A stretch of 64,000 nucleotides of DNA from Paraburkholderia agricolaris (GTDB taxonomy: Bacteria; Pseudomonadota; Gammaproteobacteria; Burkholderiales; Burkholderiaceae). The DNA is taken from positions 1,054,001 through 1,118,000 of the forward strand of contig NZ_QPER01000001.1 in NCBI RefSeq assembly GCF_009455635.1, read 5' to 3'. Both the position numbers and the translations under genes were made by a program. A model generated the notes under the pieces. That model was not told the origin of the DNA and made no database searches. It saw nothing but the letters and a program-made list of their open reading frames with translations. How positions within the stretch are numbered: position 1 is the first letter of the stretch; every line of letters begins with the position of its first letter. Of the stretch, positions 18,909-28,261 are shown one piece after another.

Positions 18909-19370
18909 TTACTTGGTCTGGGCGGGTGACTTGACGGCGAACGGCGTATCGAGCGTTTCGCCGTCGGAGAACTTCAGCGTCAGATGCACGGTGTCGCCCG
19001 GCGCGATCTTGTGCTTCGCGTCTTCGAGCATCACGTGATAGCCGCCCGGCGCAATCGCCACCTGGCCGTGCGCGGGCACCGTCAGCTTGTCGACCATCAC
19101 CATCTTCTGCGTCGAGCCGTTCGACACGGTTTGATGCAGCATCGCGTCGCCGTAGTCGTTGCTGGAAATATCGACGAGGTCGACCGGCTTATCGCTCGCG
19201 TTCACCAGCGTTGCATAGCCGGCGGCAGGGAGGTTGTTCGGCAGCCAGCGCACCCACGCGTCTTTGACGCTGATCGCGTTAGCACCAGCGGCAAACGCGG
19301 CGGACGTGAAACCGCATGAGAGGGCGAGGGTGCAGCTCAGTGCGGCGAACGTTTTGATCTTGATCGACAT
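18909..19370 (-). CDS. Periplasmic copper chaperone PCu(A)C
   Basis: A 153-aa exported protein. The signal peptide ends at about AFA-AG (residue 27). The family copper site is complete: MLHQTVSNGSTQKM, giving His-X10-Met, and later GGYHVML, giving His-X-Met. The family hands Cu(I) to the CuA or CuB centre of cytochrome oxidases. It lies between the SCO gene and the CtaG-like gene on the same strand, in line with that role. Confidence 0.92.
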   Translation of the reverse strand: MSIKIKTFAALSCTLALSCGFTSAAFAAGANAISVKDAWVRWLPNNLPAAGYATLVNASDKPVDLVDISSNDYGDAMLHQTVSNGSTQKMVMVDKLTVPAHGQVAIAPGGYHVMLEDAKHKIAPGDTVHLTLKFSDGETLDTPFAVKSPAQTK

Positions 19371-19388
19371 GAATGAACTCGGGAAAGG

Positions 19389-20057
19389 TCAGGAACGGTC
19401 ATCAATGATACGGCGCAGGTCTTGTGCGATCGCATCGGGAGTATCGTGATCGGTGGCGAGCAGGCGCGCGTGGCCCTGTTGATCGAACACGTAGACGGCC
19501 GAGCTATGGGTGACTTCGTAGTTGCCGTTGGGGTCGCGCTTTTCCATCTGATAGGCGACCCGGTAACGTTTGGCGAGCGACTCGATCTGCCAGGCGGTGC
19601 CGGTCAGGCCTTCGGCGTGTTGCGAGTCGAAGGCGCCCACGTAGTCATGCAAGGCTTTGGGCGTGTCGCGTGCCGGATCGACGGTAATGAACAGGATGCG
19701 CACCTTTTGCGCGTCCGGGCCGAGTTTGCCGAGAACCTGCATCAGGCGGCCCATCGTCTCGGGGCAGACATCCGGACAATGCGTATAGCCAAAGTAGACC
19801 AGTGAGGTGCGGCCTTTGAGCGAATCACCGGTTACGGGGCGGCCGTCGTCGCCGGTCAGTGTGAAATCGAGATCCGGCAAGTGGCCGGTCACGTTGGTCA
19901 ACTGGAACGGTTCGTCGGGATGCGTGCAGCCGCTCAGTGCACCGAGCGCGCCCACCATGACGGTTAGCGTGGCCAGGCGCCTAAGCCACGGCCGGCGGGG
20001 CGTTACGAGATTCGGCTGGCGGCGGGACGAGATAATGGGGAACAAAGCAGGGTTCAA
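19389..20057 (-). CDS. SCO1/SenC copper-thiol protein, lipoprotein
   Basis: A 222-aa thioredoxin-fold protein for CuA-site assembly. The copper motif CPDVCPET (CxxxC) follows VYFGYTH, and the third ligand His is in THSSAVYVF. A lipobox ALSGC (Cys44) follows a hydrophobic segment, so it should be anchored as a lipoprotein facing the periplasm. The 25 residues before the hydrophobic segment are long for a signal peptide; a later start is possible. It is the first gene of the copper cassette, 18 bp before PCuAC. Confidence 0.9.
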   Translation of the reverse strand: MNPALFPIISSRRQPNLVTPRRPWLRRLATLTVMVGALGALSGCTHPDEPFQLTNVTGHLPDLDFTLTGDDGRPVTGDSLKGRTSLVYFGYTHCPDVCPETMGRLMQVLGKLGPDAQKVRILFITVDPARDTPKALHDYVGAFDSQHAEGLTGTAWQIESLAKRYRVAYQMEKRDPNGNYEVTHSSAVYVFDQQGHARLLATDHDTPDAIAQDLRRIIDDRS

Positions 20058-20430
20058 TTACTCGATTGAAGAGCGGCGCGTGACGCTGCCCGTGAATGGA
20101 CGCAGCGTGGTTCGTGCAAAGCGCGCGGCCCGTCATAGTGTGCAAATATGGTCGTCACTGCAATGGTCTGCGTGGCTGCGACTGTATCGCAAAATCTCCG
20201 ACGACGTCGCGCAGCGCCCGCAGGCGCGCGCTTTGCGAGGCAATTTGACGCAGGCGGATGAAAGCTGGTTGAAGCCGGATTGTTCTCTTTTTGAACGCAA
20301 TCGTGAGCGGCATTGGCCGTATCGCCCGGCCGCGCTTAGGTCCCAGCTTACTTTCTCGAAAAATTGACGGATGCGCGGTAAGATGCGCACACTTTTCCGG
20401 CCGCAGAAGGCCGAAAGGCAAACTTAACCG
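20058..20430. other. Divergent gap between SCO and otsB
   Basis: No recognisable gene lies in this 373-nt stretch. TTGACG at 20364-20369 could be a -35 box for otsB, but no matching -10 is seen. A short inverted sequence (GGCCGCAGAAGGCC) lies near 20400. Confidence 0.4.
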
Positions 20431-21180
20431 ATGCAAGCACTTCCGGCTGTCCTGTCTCCAGGTGAGACTGCATTTTTCTTCGACTTCGACGGCACGCTTG
20501 TCGAACTCGCGCCCACGCCGGACGGCGTGCTGGTGCAACCGCGCGTGATCGGCTTGCTGACCGAATTGCGCAATCTCACGAATGGCGCCGTCGCGATCGT
20601 GTCGGGCCGCGGCATTGACAGCATCGACAGTTTTCTCGGCATGCCCGATCTGCCGATTGCCGGTTTGCATGGCGCCGAGCGGCGCGACGCGAACGGCGAC
20701 ACGCAGCGCATTGGTTTTCACGACGAACGGCTCCTGCGCATGGAGCAGGTGCTCGCGCAAGTCGTCAACGAGCACCCCGGCATGCTGCTCGAGATCAAAG
20801 GCGCGGCGCTGGCGCTGCATTACCGTAACGCACCCGACCGCGAGCCGGTGGCACGCGAGGCGACTGAGCGGCTGGTGGCCGATTATCCCGGCTCGTATGT
20901 GTTGCAGCCGGGCAAGATGGTCTACGAAATCAAGCCGAAGGATGTCGACAAGGGCCGCGCAATGCGCGCGTTCCTGGATGAACCGCCGTTCGTCGGCCGC
21001 ACCCCCGTGTTTGCCGGAGACGACCTGACCGACGAGAAAGGCTTTGCCGTCGTCAACGAGCGCGGTGGGCTATCGATCAAGGTGGGCGCGGGCGACACGA
21101 TGGCGCATACACGCGCCGGGTCGGTCACGGCGCTGCTCGACTGGCTGGAATCGATTGTCGCGGCCGCGCGCGGAGCGTGA
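20431..21180 (+). CDS. otsB: Trehalose-6-phosphate phosphatase
   Basis: HAD-superfamily phosphatase that converts trehalose 6-phosphate to trehalose. It is 249 aa. HAD motif I is FFDFDGTLVELAP, motif II is VSGRG, the Lys motif is in KPKDVDKGRA, and motif IV is AGDDLTDEKGF. The otsB-otsA order with 55 bp between them indicates one operon for trehalose synthesis from UDP-glucose and glucose 6-phosphate, usually an osmotic or desiccation response. Confidence 0.96.
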   Translation: MQALPAVLSPGETAFFFDFDGTLVELAPTPDGVLVQPRVIGLLTELRNLTNGAVAIVSGRGIDSIDSFLGMPDLPIAGLHGAERRDANGDTQRIGFHDERLLRMEQVLAQVVNEHPGMLLEIKGAALALHYRNAPDREPVAREATERLVADYPGSYVLQPGKMVYEIKPKDVDKGRAMRAFLDEPPFVGRTPVFAGDDLTDEKGFAVVNERGGLSIKVGAGDTMAHTRAGSVTALLDWLESIVAAARGA

Positions 21181-21235
21181 TGGTGACACCGTATCGCCCA
21201 ACGACTATGACTTACTGCATCGGGAATCGCGCTTC

Positions 21236-22696
21236 ATGAGCCGACTGATCATCGTATCGAACCGGGTCGCACCGATCTCGGAGGGTGGCCCGGCGGCGGG
21301 CGGCCTCGCAGTCGGCGTCTACGACGCATTGAAGGAAACCGGCGGCATGTGGTTTGGCTGGAGCGGCGACGTGCTCAGCTCCGGCCAGCCGCAGATCAAG
21401 GTGGAAGAGCGCGGGCCGGTGACCTTCGCGACCATCGCGTTGATGCGCCGCGACTACGACCAGTACTACCGCGGCTTCTCGAACGCCACGCTGTGGCCGG
21501 CGTTCCACTATCGCGCCGATCTGCTGCAATACGATCGGCACGACTTCGGCGGTTATTGCCGCGTCAATGCGTGGCTCGCGCAGCAGCTCGTGCCGCTATT
21601 GCGTGAAGACGACGTGATCTGGGTCCACGACTATCACCTGATTCCATTCGCCCAGGCGTTGCGTGCGGCCGGCGTGAAAAATCGGATCGGTTTCTTTCTG
21701 CATATCCCGTTTCCGGCCTCGCAGGTGTTGCTGGCGGTGCCGCCTCATCGCGAGCTGGTTGAAGCGCTCTGTTCGTTCGATCTGCTCGGTTTCCAGACCG
21801 CGCCTGATTTGCGGGCGTTCTGCGACTACATCGTCAACGAGGCGAACGGCACGGTCGACGTGTCGGCCAGCGGTCCGCTGACTGTCCATGCGTTTGGCCG
21901 GACTCTGCGTGCGGCGGCTTACCCGATCGGCGTCTATCCGGACGAAATCGCCGAGCTGGCGAAAGCGGGTGAGCGGGGCAAGCCGGTGCGCACGATGAAG
22001 GCCACGCTGCATTCCCGCAAGCTGATCATGAGCGTGGACCGGCTGGATTATTCGAAGGGCTTGGTCGAGCGTTTCCGTGCGTTCGAGCGTCTGCTCGAAC
22101 ATTCCACGGCACAACGCAACAAGGTGTCGTTCCTGCAAATTGCACCGCCCACGCGTGCCGACATGCACGCGTATCAGGACATTCGTCTGCAGCTCGAAGG
22201 GGAGTCAGGGCGCATCAATGGCCGCTTTGCCGAACTCGACTGGACGCCGATCCTGTACATTCATAAGCAGTACGAGCGCTCGGTGCTGGCCGCGCTGTTT
22301 CGTACGGCGCATGTCGGCTACGTCACGCCGCTGCGCGACGGCATGAATCTCGTTGCGAAGGAATATGTGTCGGCGCAGGACCCGGAGAATCCCGGCGTGC
22401 TCGTGCTGTCACGTTTTGCCGGCGCGGCGCAGGAGCTGGGCGGCGCGTTGATCGTGAATCCGGTCGATATCGACGGCATGGCCGAAGCGCTCGCGAGCGC
22501 GCTGGCGATGCCGCTTGCGGAGCGCCAGGCGCGTCATCGCGACATGATGGCGCAGCTGCGCGAGAACAACGTGTCGGTGTGGCGCGATAACTTCATGCGC
22601 GATCTTCAGAGGGCGCAGGGTGCGAAGAGCCCGCGAACCGTGAAGGTGCGGGCCGGGTCGGGTAAGCGGGCTGTGCGTGAGATCAGCGTCGGATAG
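21236..22696 (+). CDS. otsA: Trehalose-6-phosphate synthase
   Basis: Retaining GT20 glucosyltransferase that joins UDP-glucose and glucose 6-phosphate. It is 486 aa. The N-terminus [18 protein letters not shown] holds the substrate loop; WVHDYHL, the C-domain [11 protein letters not shown], and [15 protein letters not shown] are all intact. The open frame extends upstream into otsB but the conserved start is ATG 21236. A terminator follows 50 bp after the stop. Confidence 0.97.
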   Translation: MSRLIIVSNRVAPISEGGPAAGGLAVGVYDALKETGGMWFGWSGDVLSSGQPQIKVEERGPVTFATIALMRRDYDQYYRGFSNATLWPAFHYRADLLQYDRHDFGGYCRVNAWLAQQLVPLLREDDVIWVHDYHLIPFAQALRAAGVKNRIGFFLHIPFPASQVLLAVPPHRELVEALCSFDLLGFQTAPDLRAFCDYIVNEANGTVDVSASGPLTVHAFGRTLRAAAYPIGVYPDEIAELAKAGERGKPVRTMKATLHSRKLIMSVDRLDYSKGLVERFRAFERLLEHSTAQRNKVSFLQIAPPTRADMHAYQDIRLQLEGESGRINGRFAELDWTPILYIHKQYERSVLAALFRTAHVGYVTPLRDGMNLVAKEYVSAQDPENPGVLVLSRFAGAAQELGGALIVNPVDIDGMAEALASALAMPLAERQARHRDMMAQLRENNVSVWRDNFMRDLQRAQGAKSPRTVKVRAGSGKRAVREISVG

Positions 22697-22743
22697 GTGG
22701 CGATCAGTCCGGATCAGGCCGGATGTCCATTCGCAGGGAGAAA

Positions 22744-22774
22744 CAAAAAAGCCGCTTTCGAGCGGCTTTTTTGC
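22744..22774. terminator. Bidirectional terminator between otsA and the ABC exporter
   Basis: GCCGCT (22751-22756), loop TTCG, AGCGGC (22761-22766), with A6 before and T6 after. A TTCG tetraloop hairpin suited to convergent genes. Confidence 0.9.
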
Positions 22775-22812
22775 TGGTTACCGGCCTGGTGAAGGAGCGG
22801 GCCGTGCGTTGT

Positions 22813-24735
22813 TCAGACCACGTGCTGCTCGTCCACCTTCTTGCCGCCGACATGCAGTGTCGCGCCCTTGCCGTACTGCTTCGAGAGCAGATCGCGATAC
22901 AGGCCAGGTCGCAGGCGCAACTCTTCCGGACTGCCGTCGTCGATTACCTTGCCCTGGCTCATCACGATGATCCGGTCGAAGTTGTTCAGCGTCGACAGCC
23001 GGTGCGCGATCGCGATCACCGTGCGGCCCACCATCAGCCGGTCGAGCGCCTTCTGGATCGCTTCTTCCGACGCACTATCGAGCGCCGAGGTGGCTTCGTC
23101 GAGCAGAAGGATCGGCGCGTTCTTCAGAATCGCGCGCGCAATCGCGATGCGCTGGCGTTGTCCGCCAGACAGTTTGACGCCGCGGTCGCCGACGATCGTG
23201 TCGAATCCCTCCGGCATGGCGTCGATGAAATCGCTGCAACGGGCTTCACGCGCGGCGGCGATCACTTCATCCCGGCTCGCTTCAGGGCGGCCGTAAGCGA
23301 TGTTTTCGTACACCGTGCGGTGGAACAGCGAGATATCCTGCGGTACCAGCGCGATTGCATGGCGCAGGCTGTCCTGGGTGATGGTGGCGATGTCCTGGCC
23401 GTCGATCTTGATGGCGCCGCCCTGCGTCTCGTAGAAGCGTTGTAGCAGCGCCAGCACGGTGGATTTGCCCGCGCCCGACTTGCCGATCAGGCCAACTCGC
23501 TGGCCCGGCTCGATATGCAGGTCGAAGTGATCGAGAATCGGCCGGCGGCGCGGGTAGGCAAACGTCACGCTTTCGAAATCGACCCGGCCGCCTTGCGGCA
23601 CGAGTTCGGTAGCGCCGTCGCGGTCCGGCATGCCGTGTGGCTCGAGCAGGGTGCGAACAGCCTCCGCGAGCCGCGCGACGTGCTGGGTGACGTCGACCAG
23701 CGCCACGGCCAGGTCGCGCGTGCCGTGCAGGATCGTGAAACCGAGCGAGCTGACCAGCACGATGTCGCCGGAGGTTGCCTTGCCTTGATCCCACAGCCAC
23801 AGCGCCCAGCCCAGCAAACCTGCAGATAGCAGGGCGGTGATCACCGCATGCAGCAGGCGCAACTTTTCCAGATAAAGCAGGCTCTGCTGGCGGGCTTCCA
23901 TTTCCGCCTTGACGGTCGCACCGAAACGCTGCTGCTCGCGAAACGTCATGCCGAAGGCGCGCACCAGGCCCATGTTGCTGATTACGTCGACCAACTCACC
24001 GTCCACTGACGCTGCTTTGGTGGCGAAATGATGATGCCGCGCCGAGCCACGCCCGGCCAGCTTGTAAAGCACGACCGACAGGATGGCCGAGCACAGCATC
24101 AGGCCGCCCGCCATCAGCGGATTCACCGCGATGATCATGACGATCGCGCCGAGCACCGCGATACACGGGGGCAACACGTTCCAGGCGGTGGTGTTTTCGG
24201 CGGTGTAGACCGCGTTCGACGTTGCCGTGATGCGGCTCGCCAGCATACCGGGCTGCTTTTCCGAGTAGTAAGTCGGCGAGTGGCCGCTCAGGTACTGGAA
24301 CAGGTCGCGCCGCAAGTCGCCGGTCACGGCCACGAAGGTGTGCGCGGCAACCCAGCCACCGACCCGCCACAGCAGGTTGTCGGCGGCAATCAGGCCGACT
24401 AGGATGGCAAACGCGCCCCACAGCGGACCGGGGTGATGGCGGCCTTCGCCGAGCACGTCGATCAGATGCTTGATTGCGTATTGCGAAGCGAGCGCACAGC
24501 CCACGGCCGCAAACACGCTGCACAGGACGATCGCGTGCGCGAGCGGATGGCGGCGAATAAAGCGGAAAAGAAACGCAAGCGGCCTATGCGCATAGCTCGC
24601 GAGCTTTGCGTTCTGGGCATTACGCTGGGCGATGGTTAAGTGTTCCAATTGATTGTGAGGTCGGTGTGTTTCAGGTTGTTCATGCAAGGCACGGGCCACA
24701 GCCAAAGCGTTCGCCGCGAAGCCGATGCTTCGCAT
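22813..24735 (-). CDS. ABC exporter, fused permease and ATPase (1)
   Basis: A half-transporter of about 640 aa in the MsbA/multidrug exporter architecture. The N-terminal six-helix domain begins near HPLAHAIVLCSVFAAVG. The C-terminal nucleotide-binding domain has Walker A GLIGKSGAGKST, signature LSGGQRQR, Walker B ILLLDEATSALD and H-loop AIAHRLS, all canonical, so a homodimer could hydrolyse ATP. The start is uncertain: the frame is open to 24894, ATG 24735 is chosen, and an in-frame TTG near 24645 (LEHLTIAQ) is an alternative. The substrate is unknown. Confidence 0.85.
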   Translation of the reverse strand: MRSIGFAANALAVARALHEQPETHRPHNQLEHLTIAQRNAQNAKLASYAHRPLAFLFRFIRRHPLAHAIVLCSVFAAVGCALASQYAIKHLIDVLGEGRHHPGPLWGAFAILVGLIAADNLLWRVGGWVAAHTFVAVTGDLRRDLFQYLSGHSPTYYSEKQPGMLASRITATSNAVYTAENTTAWNVLPPCIAVLGAIVMIIAVNPLMAGGLMLCSAILSVVLYKLAGRGSARHHHFATKAASVDGELVDVISNMGLVRAFGMTFREQQRFGATVKAEMEARQQSLLYLEKLRLLHAVITALLSAGLLGWALWLWDQGKATSGDIVLVSSLGFTILHGTRDLAVALVDVTQHVARLAEAVRTLLEPHGMPDRDGATELVPQGGRVDFESVTFAYPRRRPILDHFDLHIEPGQRVGLIGKSGAGKSTVLALLQRFYETQGGAIKIDGQDIATITQDSLRHAIALVPQDISLFHRTVYENIAYGRPEASRDEVIAAAREARCSDFIDAMPEGFDTIVGDRGVKLSGGQRQRIAIARAILKNAPILLLDEATSALDSASEEAIQKALDRLMVGRTVIAIAHRLSTLNNFDRIIVMSQGKVIDDGSPEELRLRPGLYRDLLSKQYGKGATLHVGGKKVDEQHVV

Positions 24736-24894
24736 TGTAAACATGCAAAAGCGATTGCGCCCTGTGTATCCGGGCGATGGCGCGACTGATTTCGCGATAG
24801 ACGACCGCGACCTATTATTGCTCGACCCGCCAATGGAGCGGCGGTTCACACAGGCTGCGGAAAATTTCGAGATATAATTACAAATTGCATTCAA

Positions 24895-25343
24895 CTGCGG
24901 TGCGGCATTTCTTCAATGTCTACCGGCAAAGTTGACATAGGCGCTTAGCGCCGCCACCGTCGGGTCAGCGTCGCAAGCCAGTTGCTACTGTAGAACTGTC
25001 TTATAAAACAAGGGTTTGTAAAGTGTTTCGCCTTTGTAACAACGTAAAGACTTTGAAATGTTGTGGTGCAGCGAGGCGGCCGGCACCGATAATGCATGCT
25101 CTGTTGGCCCACCGAAATTTCTGACAGTTTGTCAACGTAGGTGCCCTGTATGCGTTGTTTACCGGCACATGCGCAGACAGCGAACTGTTGATCTGGGCTC
25201 ATTACCCAAGCGATCCATCGCAGGATTTCTCGAAAGAATCAGGCCCGCGCCGGCATATCCGGCCAGACTGCCCTGGCGAGCAAGCGAGTCGCTTTTACCA
25301 AACGCAGCACTTTTGCCTGATTTTTTACGAGGAGTTCTTCATT
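24895..25343. other. AT-richer intergenic region before the glycosyltransferase
   Basis: This 449-nt gap separates the minus-strand ABC exporter from the glycosyltransferase. The part at 24860-25060 is clearly richer in A and T than surrounding DNA. No ORF with a ribosome-binding site or family motif is visible. It probably holds divergent promoters, which I cannot place with confidence. Confidence 0.45.
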
Positions 25344-26408
25344 ATGCGAATCGCTCAAATCGCTCCCTTGCACGAGGCGGTTCCTCCCAAGCTTTACGGC
25401 GGTACGGAACGCGTAGTGTCCTACCTGACCGAAGCGCTGGTTGAACAGGGCCATGACGTCACGCTTTTCGCAAGCGGCGATTCGCAAACCTCGGCGAAAC
25501 TCGAAGCTTTCTGGCCGCAGGCGCTGCGCCTCGACCCGACCATCCGCGACGTAATGGCGCCGCACATGCTGCTGCTCGAAGAAGTGCGCCGCCGTGCGGA
25601 CGAATTCGACGTGCTGCATTTTCACATCGATTACTACCCGTTCTCGCTGTTCGCCCGCCAGCCGGTGCCGTTCCTGACCACGCTGCATGGCCGTCTCGAC
25701 CTGCCGGAACTGCAGCCGATTTTCAACACGTTCAGCGACGTGCCGGTGGTGTCGATTTCGGACAACCAGCGCATCCCGCTGCAACAGGCGAACTGGCTGC
25801 AAACCGTTTATCACGGTCTGCCGGAAAACGTGCTCACGCCGATCAAGGACGTCGAGCCCGGCTACCTCGCATTCCTTGGCCGCGTCTCGCCGGAGAAGGG
25901 TCTCGACCGTGCGATCCGAATCGCCGGCCAGGCAGGCATGAAGCTCAAGGTCGCCGCCAAGATCGACAAGGCCGACCGTGCCTATTACGAAGAAGTGATC
26001 AAGCCGCTGATGGCGCTCCCGCACGTCGAATACATCGGCGAAATCGGCGAAGCCGAAAAGCGTGAGTTCCTCGGCAACGCGCATGCACTGGTGTTCCCGA
26101 TCGACTGGCCGGAGCCCTTCGGTCTGGTGATGATCGAAGCAATGGCTTGCGGCACGCCGGTGATCGCGTTCAATCGTGGTTCGGTGCCGGAAGTGATCGA
26201 AAACGGCGTGTCGGGTTTCGTCGTCGAAGACGAAATCAGCGCGGTCGCCGCATTGAAGCGTCTGCACACGCTGCCGCGCGCCAAGGTGCGTGCCGCATTC
26301 GAAGCGCGCTTCTCGTCGAAAGTGATGGCGCAGAACTACGTCGCCGCGTACGAAGAGTTGCTGCGTCAGAAGCATCGCACGGTGCTGCGCGAAGTCAACG
26401 CCAGCTAA
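25344..26408 (+). CDS. Glycosyltransferase, family 4 (GT-B)
   Basis: A 354-aa cytoplasmic sugar transferase. It starts MRIAQIAPLHEAVPPKLYGG with GAGGAG 9 bases upstream, a strong ribosome-binding site. The GT4 features are the Gly-rich loop YGGTERVVSYL, FLGRVSPEKGLDRAI, and the nucleotide-sugar motif EPFGLVMIEAMACGTPVIAF. The acceptor is unknown. It lies near otsBA, which would fit a role in sugar or glycan metabolism, but the transcription units are separate. Confidence 0.88.
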   Translation: MRIAQIAPLHEAVPPKLYGGTERVVSYLTEALVEQGHDVTLFASGDSQTSAKLEAFWPQALRLDPTIRDVMAPHMLLLEEVRRRADEFDVLHFHIDYYPFSLFARQPVPFLTTLHGRLDLPELQPIFNTFSDVPVVSISDNQRIPLQQANWLQTVYHGLPENVLTPIKDVEPGYLAFLGRVSPEKGLDRAIRIAGQAGMKLKVAAKIDKADRAYYEEVIKPLMALPHVEYIGEIGEAEKREFLGNAHALVFPIDWPEPFGLVMIEAMACGTPVIAFNRGSVPEVIENGVSGFVVEDEISAVAALKRLHTLPRAKVRAAFEARFSSKVMAQNYVAAYEELLRQKHRTVLREVNAS

Positions 26409-26516
26409 CGCGCGGTAATTGTAGTAAACGCAGTCAGGCCGGCTTGCCGGAGAGGTTTCAGCCAGGTGCCCCCGGCTAGGCGCCCCCGGCGATTTACCGG
26501 TCCGGCTTTGGCCCCG

Positions 26517-26551
26517 CAACGCCCCACGTGCACCTTGCCCGCGGGGCGTTG
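26517..26551. terminator. Hairpin downstream of the glycosyltransferase
   Basis: CAACGCCCC (26517-26525) pairs perfectly with GGGGCGTTG (26543-26551). There is no good U-tract, so it may be a weak terminator or an mRNA-stabilising hairpin. Confidence 0.4.
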
Positions 26552-26637
26552 TTGCATATGCGCCGCGTTTTTGCCCGTGTGCGCTAGAAAGTGCGGGTTT
26601 GAGACCGGCAAGAATGAGCCAGTCTCCGTAATATCCC

Positions 26638-26643
26638 TATAAT
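26638..26643 (+). promoter_or_regulatory. Consensus -10 box, TATAAT
   Basis: A perfect TATAAT upstream of the membrane-protein gene; the -35 is poor. The box includes the first two bases of an in-frame ATG at 26642, which therefore cannot be the start for a transcript from this promoter. Confidence 0.5.
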
Positions 26644-26692
26644 GGCCGTGCCGCAAATTTGGCTGCGGCGCCGCCGACGACAGGAGGATGCC

Positions 26693-27538
26693 TTGGCGAG
26701 AACGAAAGAGACGCGTGCGAACGCGGCGCCCGGCGCCGGAATGATTTTCGCGCTGCGCGCCATCGGTCTCGTGCTCCTTGCTCGCTGGCTGTTTTCGATG
26801 GCGCAGATGGACCTGGGTGCGTCGCTGTCGGCAATGGTGTCCTCGCCCTGGGCGTGCATCAACCTCGTCTTCCTGTTCCTGCTGATCTTCCTGCCGGGCG
26901 CGCGCGCCGTGGCCGAGCGTCCGCTCCATCCGCTGCCGCAATGGCTGCGGCAGGCGCTGCGTGTGTTTGCTTTCCTTGGATTCCTGTTTGCGGCCTGGTC
27001 GGTCGGCGCGTTTGCCACGAGCGCGGGTTGGCGTCGTGCGGTGCAGGCGGTGGCGGCCACCAATGGCTGGCTGGTAGCAGCGCCGGCGTTGTACGCGGCG
27101 GTGATGTGGATTTGCCGGCCACGTGCGCTATGGCGAACCAATATCGCCGCGCGTCGCTTTGCGATAGGCCGCTATGCGGTCGCGCTCGATCCGGCTACGC
27201 GCACGGTGGTCGTTTGGGCCGAGCGTCGCAAGGTGGGTCAGTACGACGCGCGTGAATTATCCGTGCGATGGGCGGCGGCGCCCGGCGCGAGCACACCGCC
27301 GACACCCACTCCTGTCGTGGCGTTTGGTGTCGCCGGTGAACCGTCCGGCCCCGTGGCGCAGGCCGGCGCGCCTGCGCTGGCCCGCGGTACCTTCGGCCGG
27401 CGTCCAAAAATCGAATTGCTGTGGGATTCGCCGGCTGCGGCGGGCCACAATCGGCAAACCGTGTTCCGCACCGCGTTGACGACCGAGGGCGACCGGGTCG
27501 CCGCGCGTGCGCTCGACACCTCGTTGCGGCAAGTCTGA
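26693..27538 (+). CDS. Hypothetical membrane protein
   Basis: A 281-aa protein of unknown function. The start is placed at TTG 26693 because AGGAGG (26682-26687) lies five bases upstream. The N-terminal half holds about four hydrophobic segments (ALRAIGLVLLARWLFS, WACINLVFLFLLIFLP, RVFAFLGFLFAAWSVGAF, GWLVAAPALYAAVMWI). The C-terminal half is soluble, Ala/Pro-rich, with a beta-rich piece (RYAVALDPATRTVVVWAE). No family is recognised. Confidence 0.7.
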   Translation: MARTKETRANAAPGAGMIFALRAIGLVLLARWLFSMAQMDLGASLSAMVSSPWACINLVFLFLLIFLPGARAVAERPLHPLPQWLRQALRVFAFLGFLFAAWSVGAFATSAGWRRAVQAVAATNGWLVAAPALYAAVMWICRPRALWRTNIAARRFAIGRYAVALDPATRTVVVWAERRKVGQYDARELSVRWAAAPGASTPPTPTPVVAFGVAGEPSGPVAQAGAPALARGTFGRRPKIELLWDSPAAAGHNRQTVFRTALTTEGDRVAARALDTSLRQV

Positions 27539-27696
27539 ATCTGTCGCTTTGTACCGTAGGCCACGCCCCACGGTCGAAGCAGGCGTCGTAAAGTACGGGG
27601 TAGCTGACAATAAGACGTGTCACCCGCATGCAGCCCGGCGTTTCAGAGGTGGGTGAGACATACATCGATCGTATTGCGTCGTTTCCAGGAGTCGCC

Positions 27697-28161
27697 ATGC
27701 TGGTTCGCTGGTTGCTTGCCGCCATTCATCTGCTCGCTTATGGTTTTGCCCTCGCGTCGATTCTCCGGCGCACCTGGTCATTGCGACGAGCCAGCGTGCC
27801 CGCTGCTTTGCGCTCCGTATTTCGCTCCGATGCCCGGTGGGGTCTTTCTGCATTGGTGTTGGTCGTCACCGGTCTGATGCGCGCCTTCGGTGGTTTTGAA
27901 AAGGGCGCCGACTATTACCTTCATGAGCCGCTCTTTCACGTCAAGATGACGCTGCTCGTGCTGATCCTGATTCTCGAAGTCCCGACGATGCTCGGCTTGA
28001 TACGGTGGCGTGCCGCGATCAGAAACGGCACCCCGCCCGATTTAAAGAAAGCGCGTACGTATGCGCGTTTCAGCGTGATCCAGACCGTGCTGCTCGTGTT
28101 GATGGTGTTCGCGGCTAGCGGCATGGCGCGCGGTATCGGGCTGCCCACAGGCGTGGTTTAG
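27697..28161 (+). CDS. DUF2214-type membrane protein
   Basis: A 154-aa protein with four hydrophobic segments. It starts MLVRWLLAAIHLLAYGFAL with CAGGAG five bases upstream. The His in the first helix and the YYLHEPLFHVKM segment before the third helix are the conserved features I associate with the DUF2214 family; its function is not known. The open frame before ATG 27697 is not conserved-looking. It may be co-transcribed with the membrane protein 158 bp upstream. Confidence 0.75.
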   Translation: MLVRWLLAAIHLLAYGFALASILRRTWSLRRASVPAALRSVFRSDARWGLSALVLVVTGLMRAFGGFEKGADYYLHEPLFHVKMTLLVLILILEVPTMLGLIRWRAAIRNGTPPDLKKARTYARFSVIQTVLLVLMVFAASGMARGIGLPTGVV

Positions 28162-28261
28162 TCGCGCGTTGAGGTGTTTGTGAAGGCGTGCGTCACGCCA
28201 GCGGAAAACGCCGGTAACAACCGGCGGCTTCCGCATGACGCTCCGCATACTTCCCGGCAAT

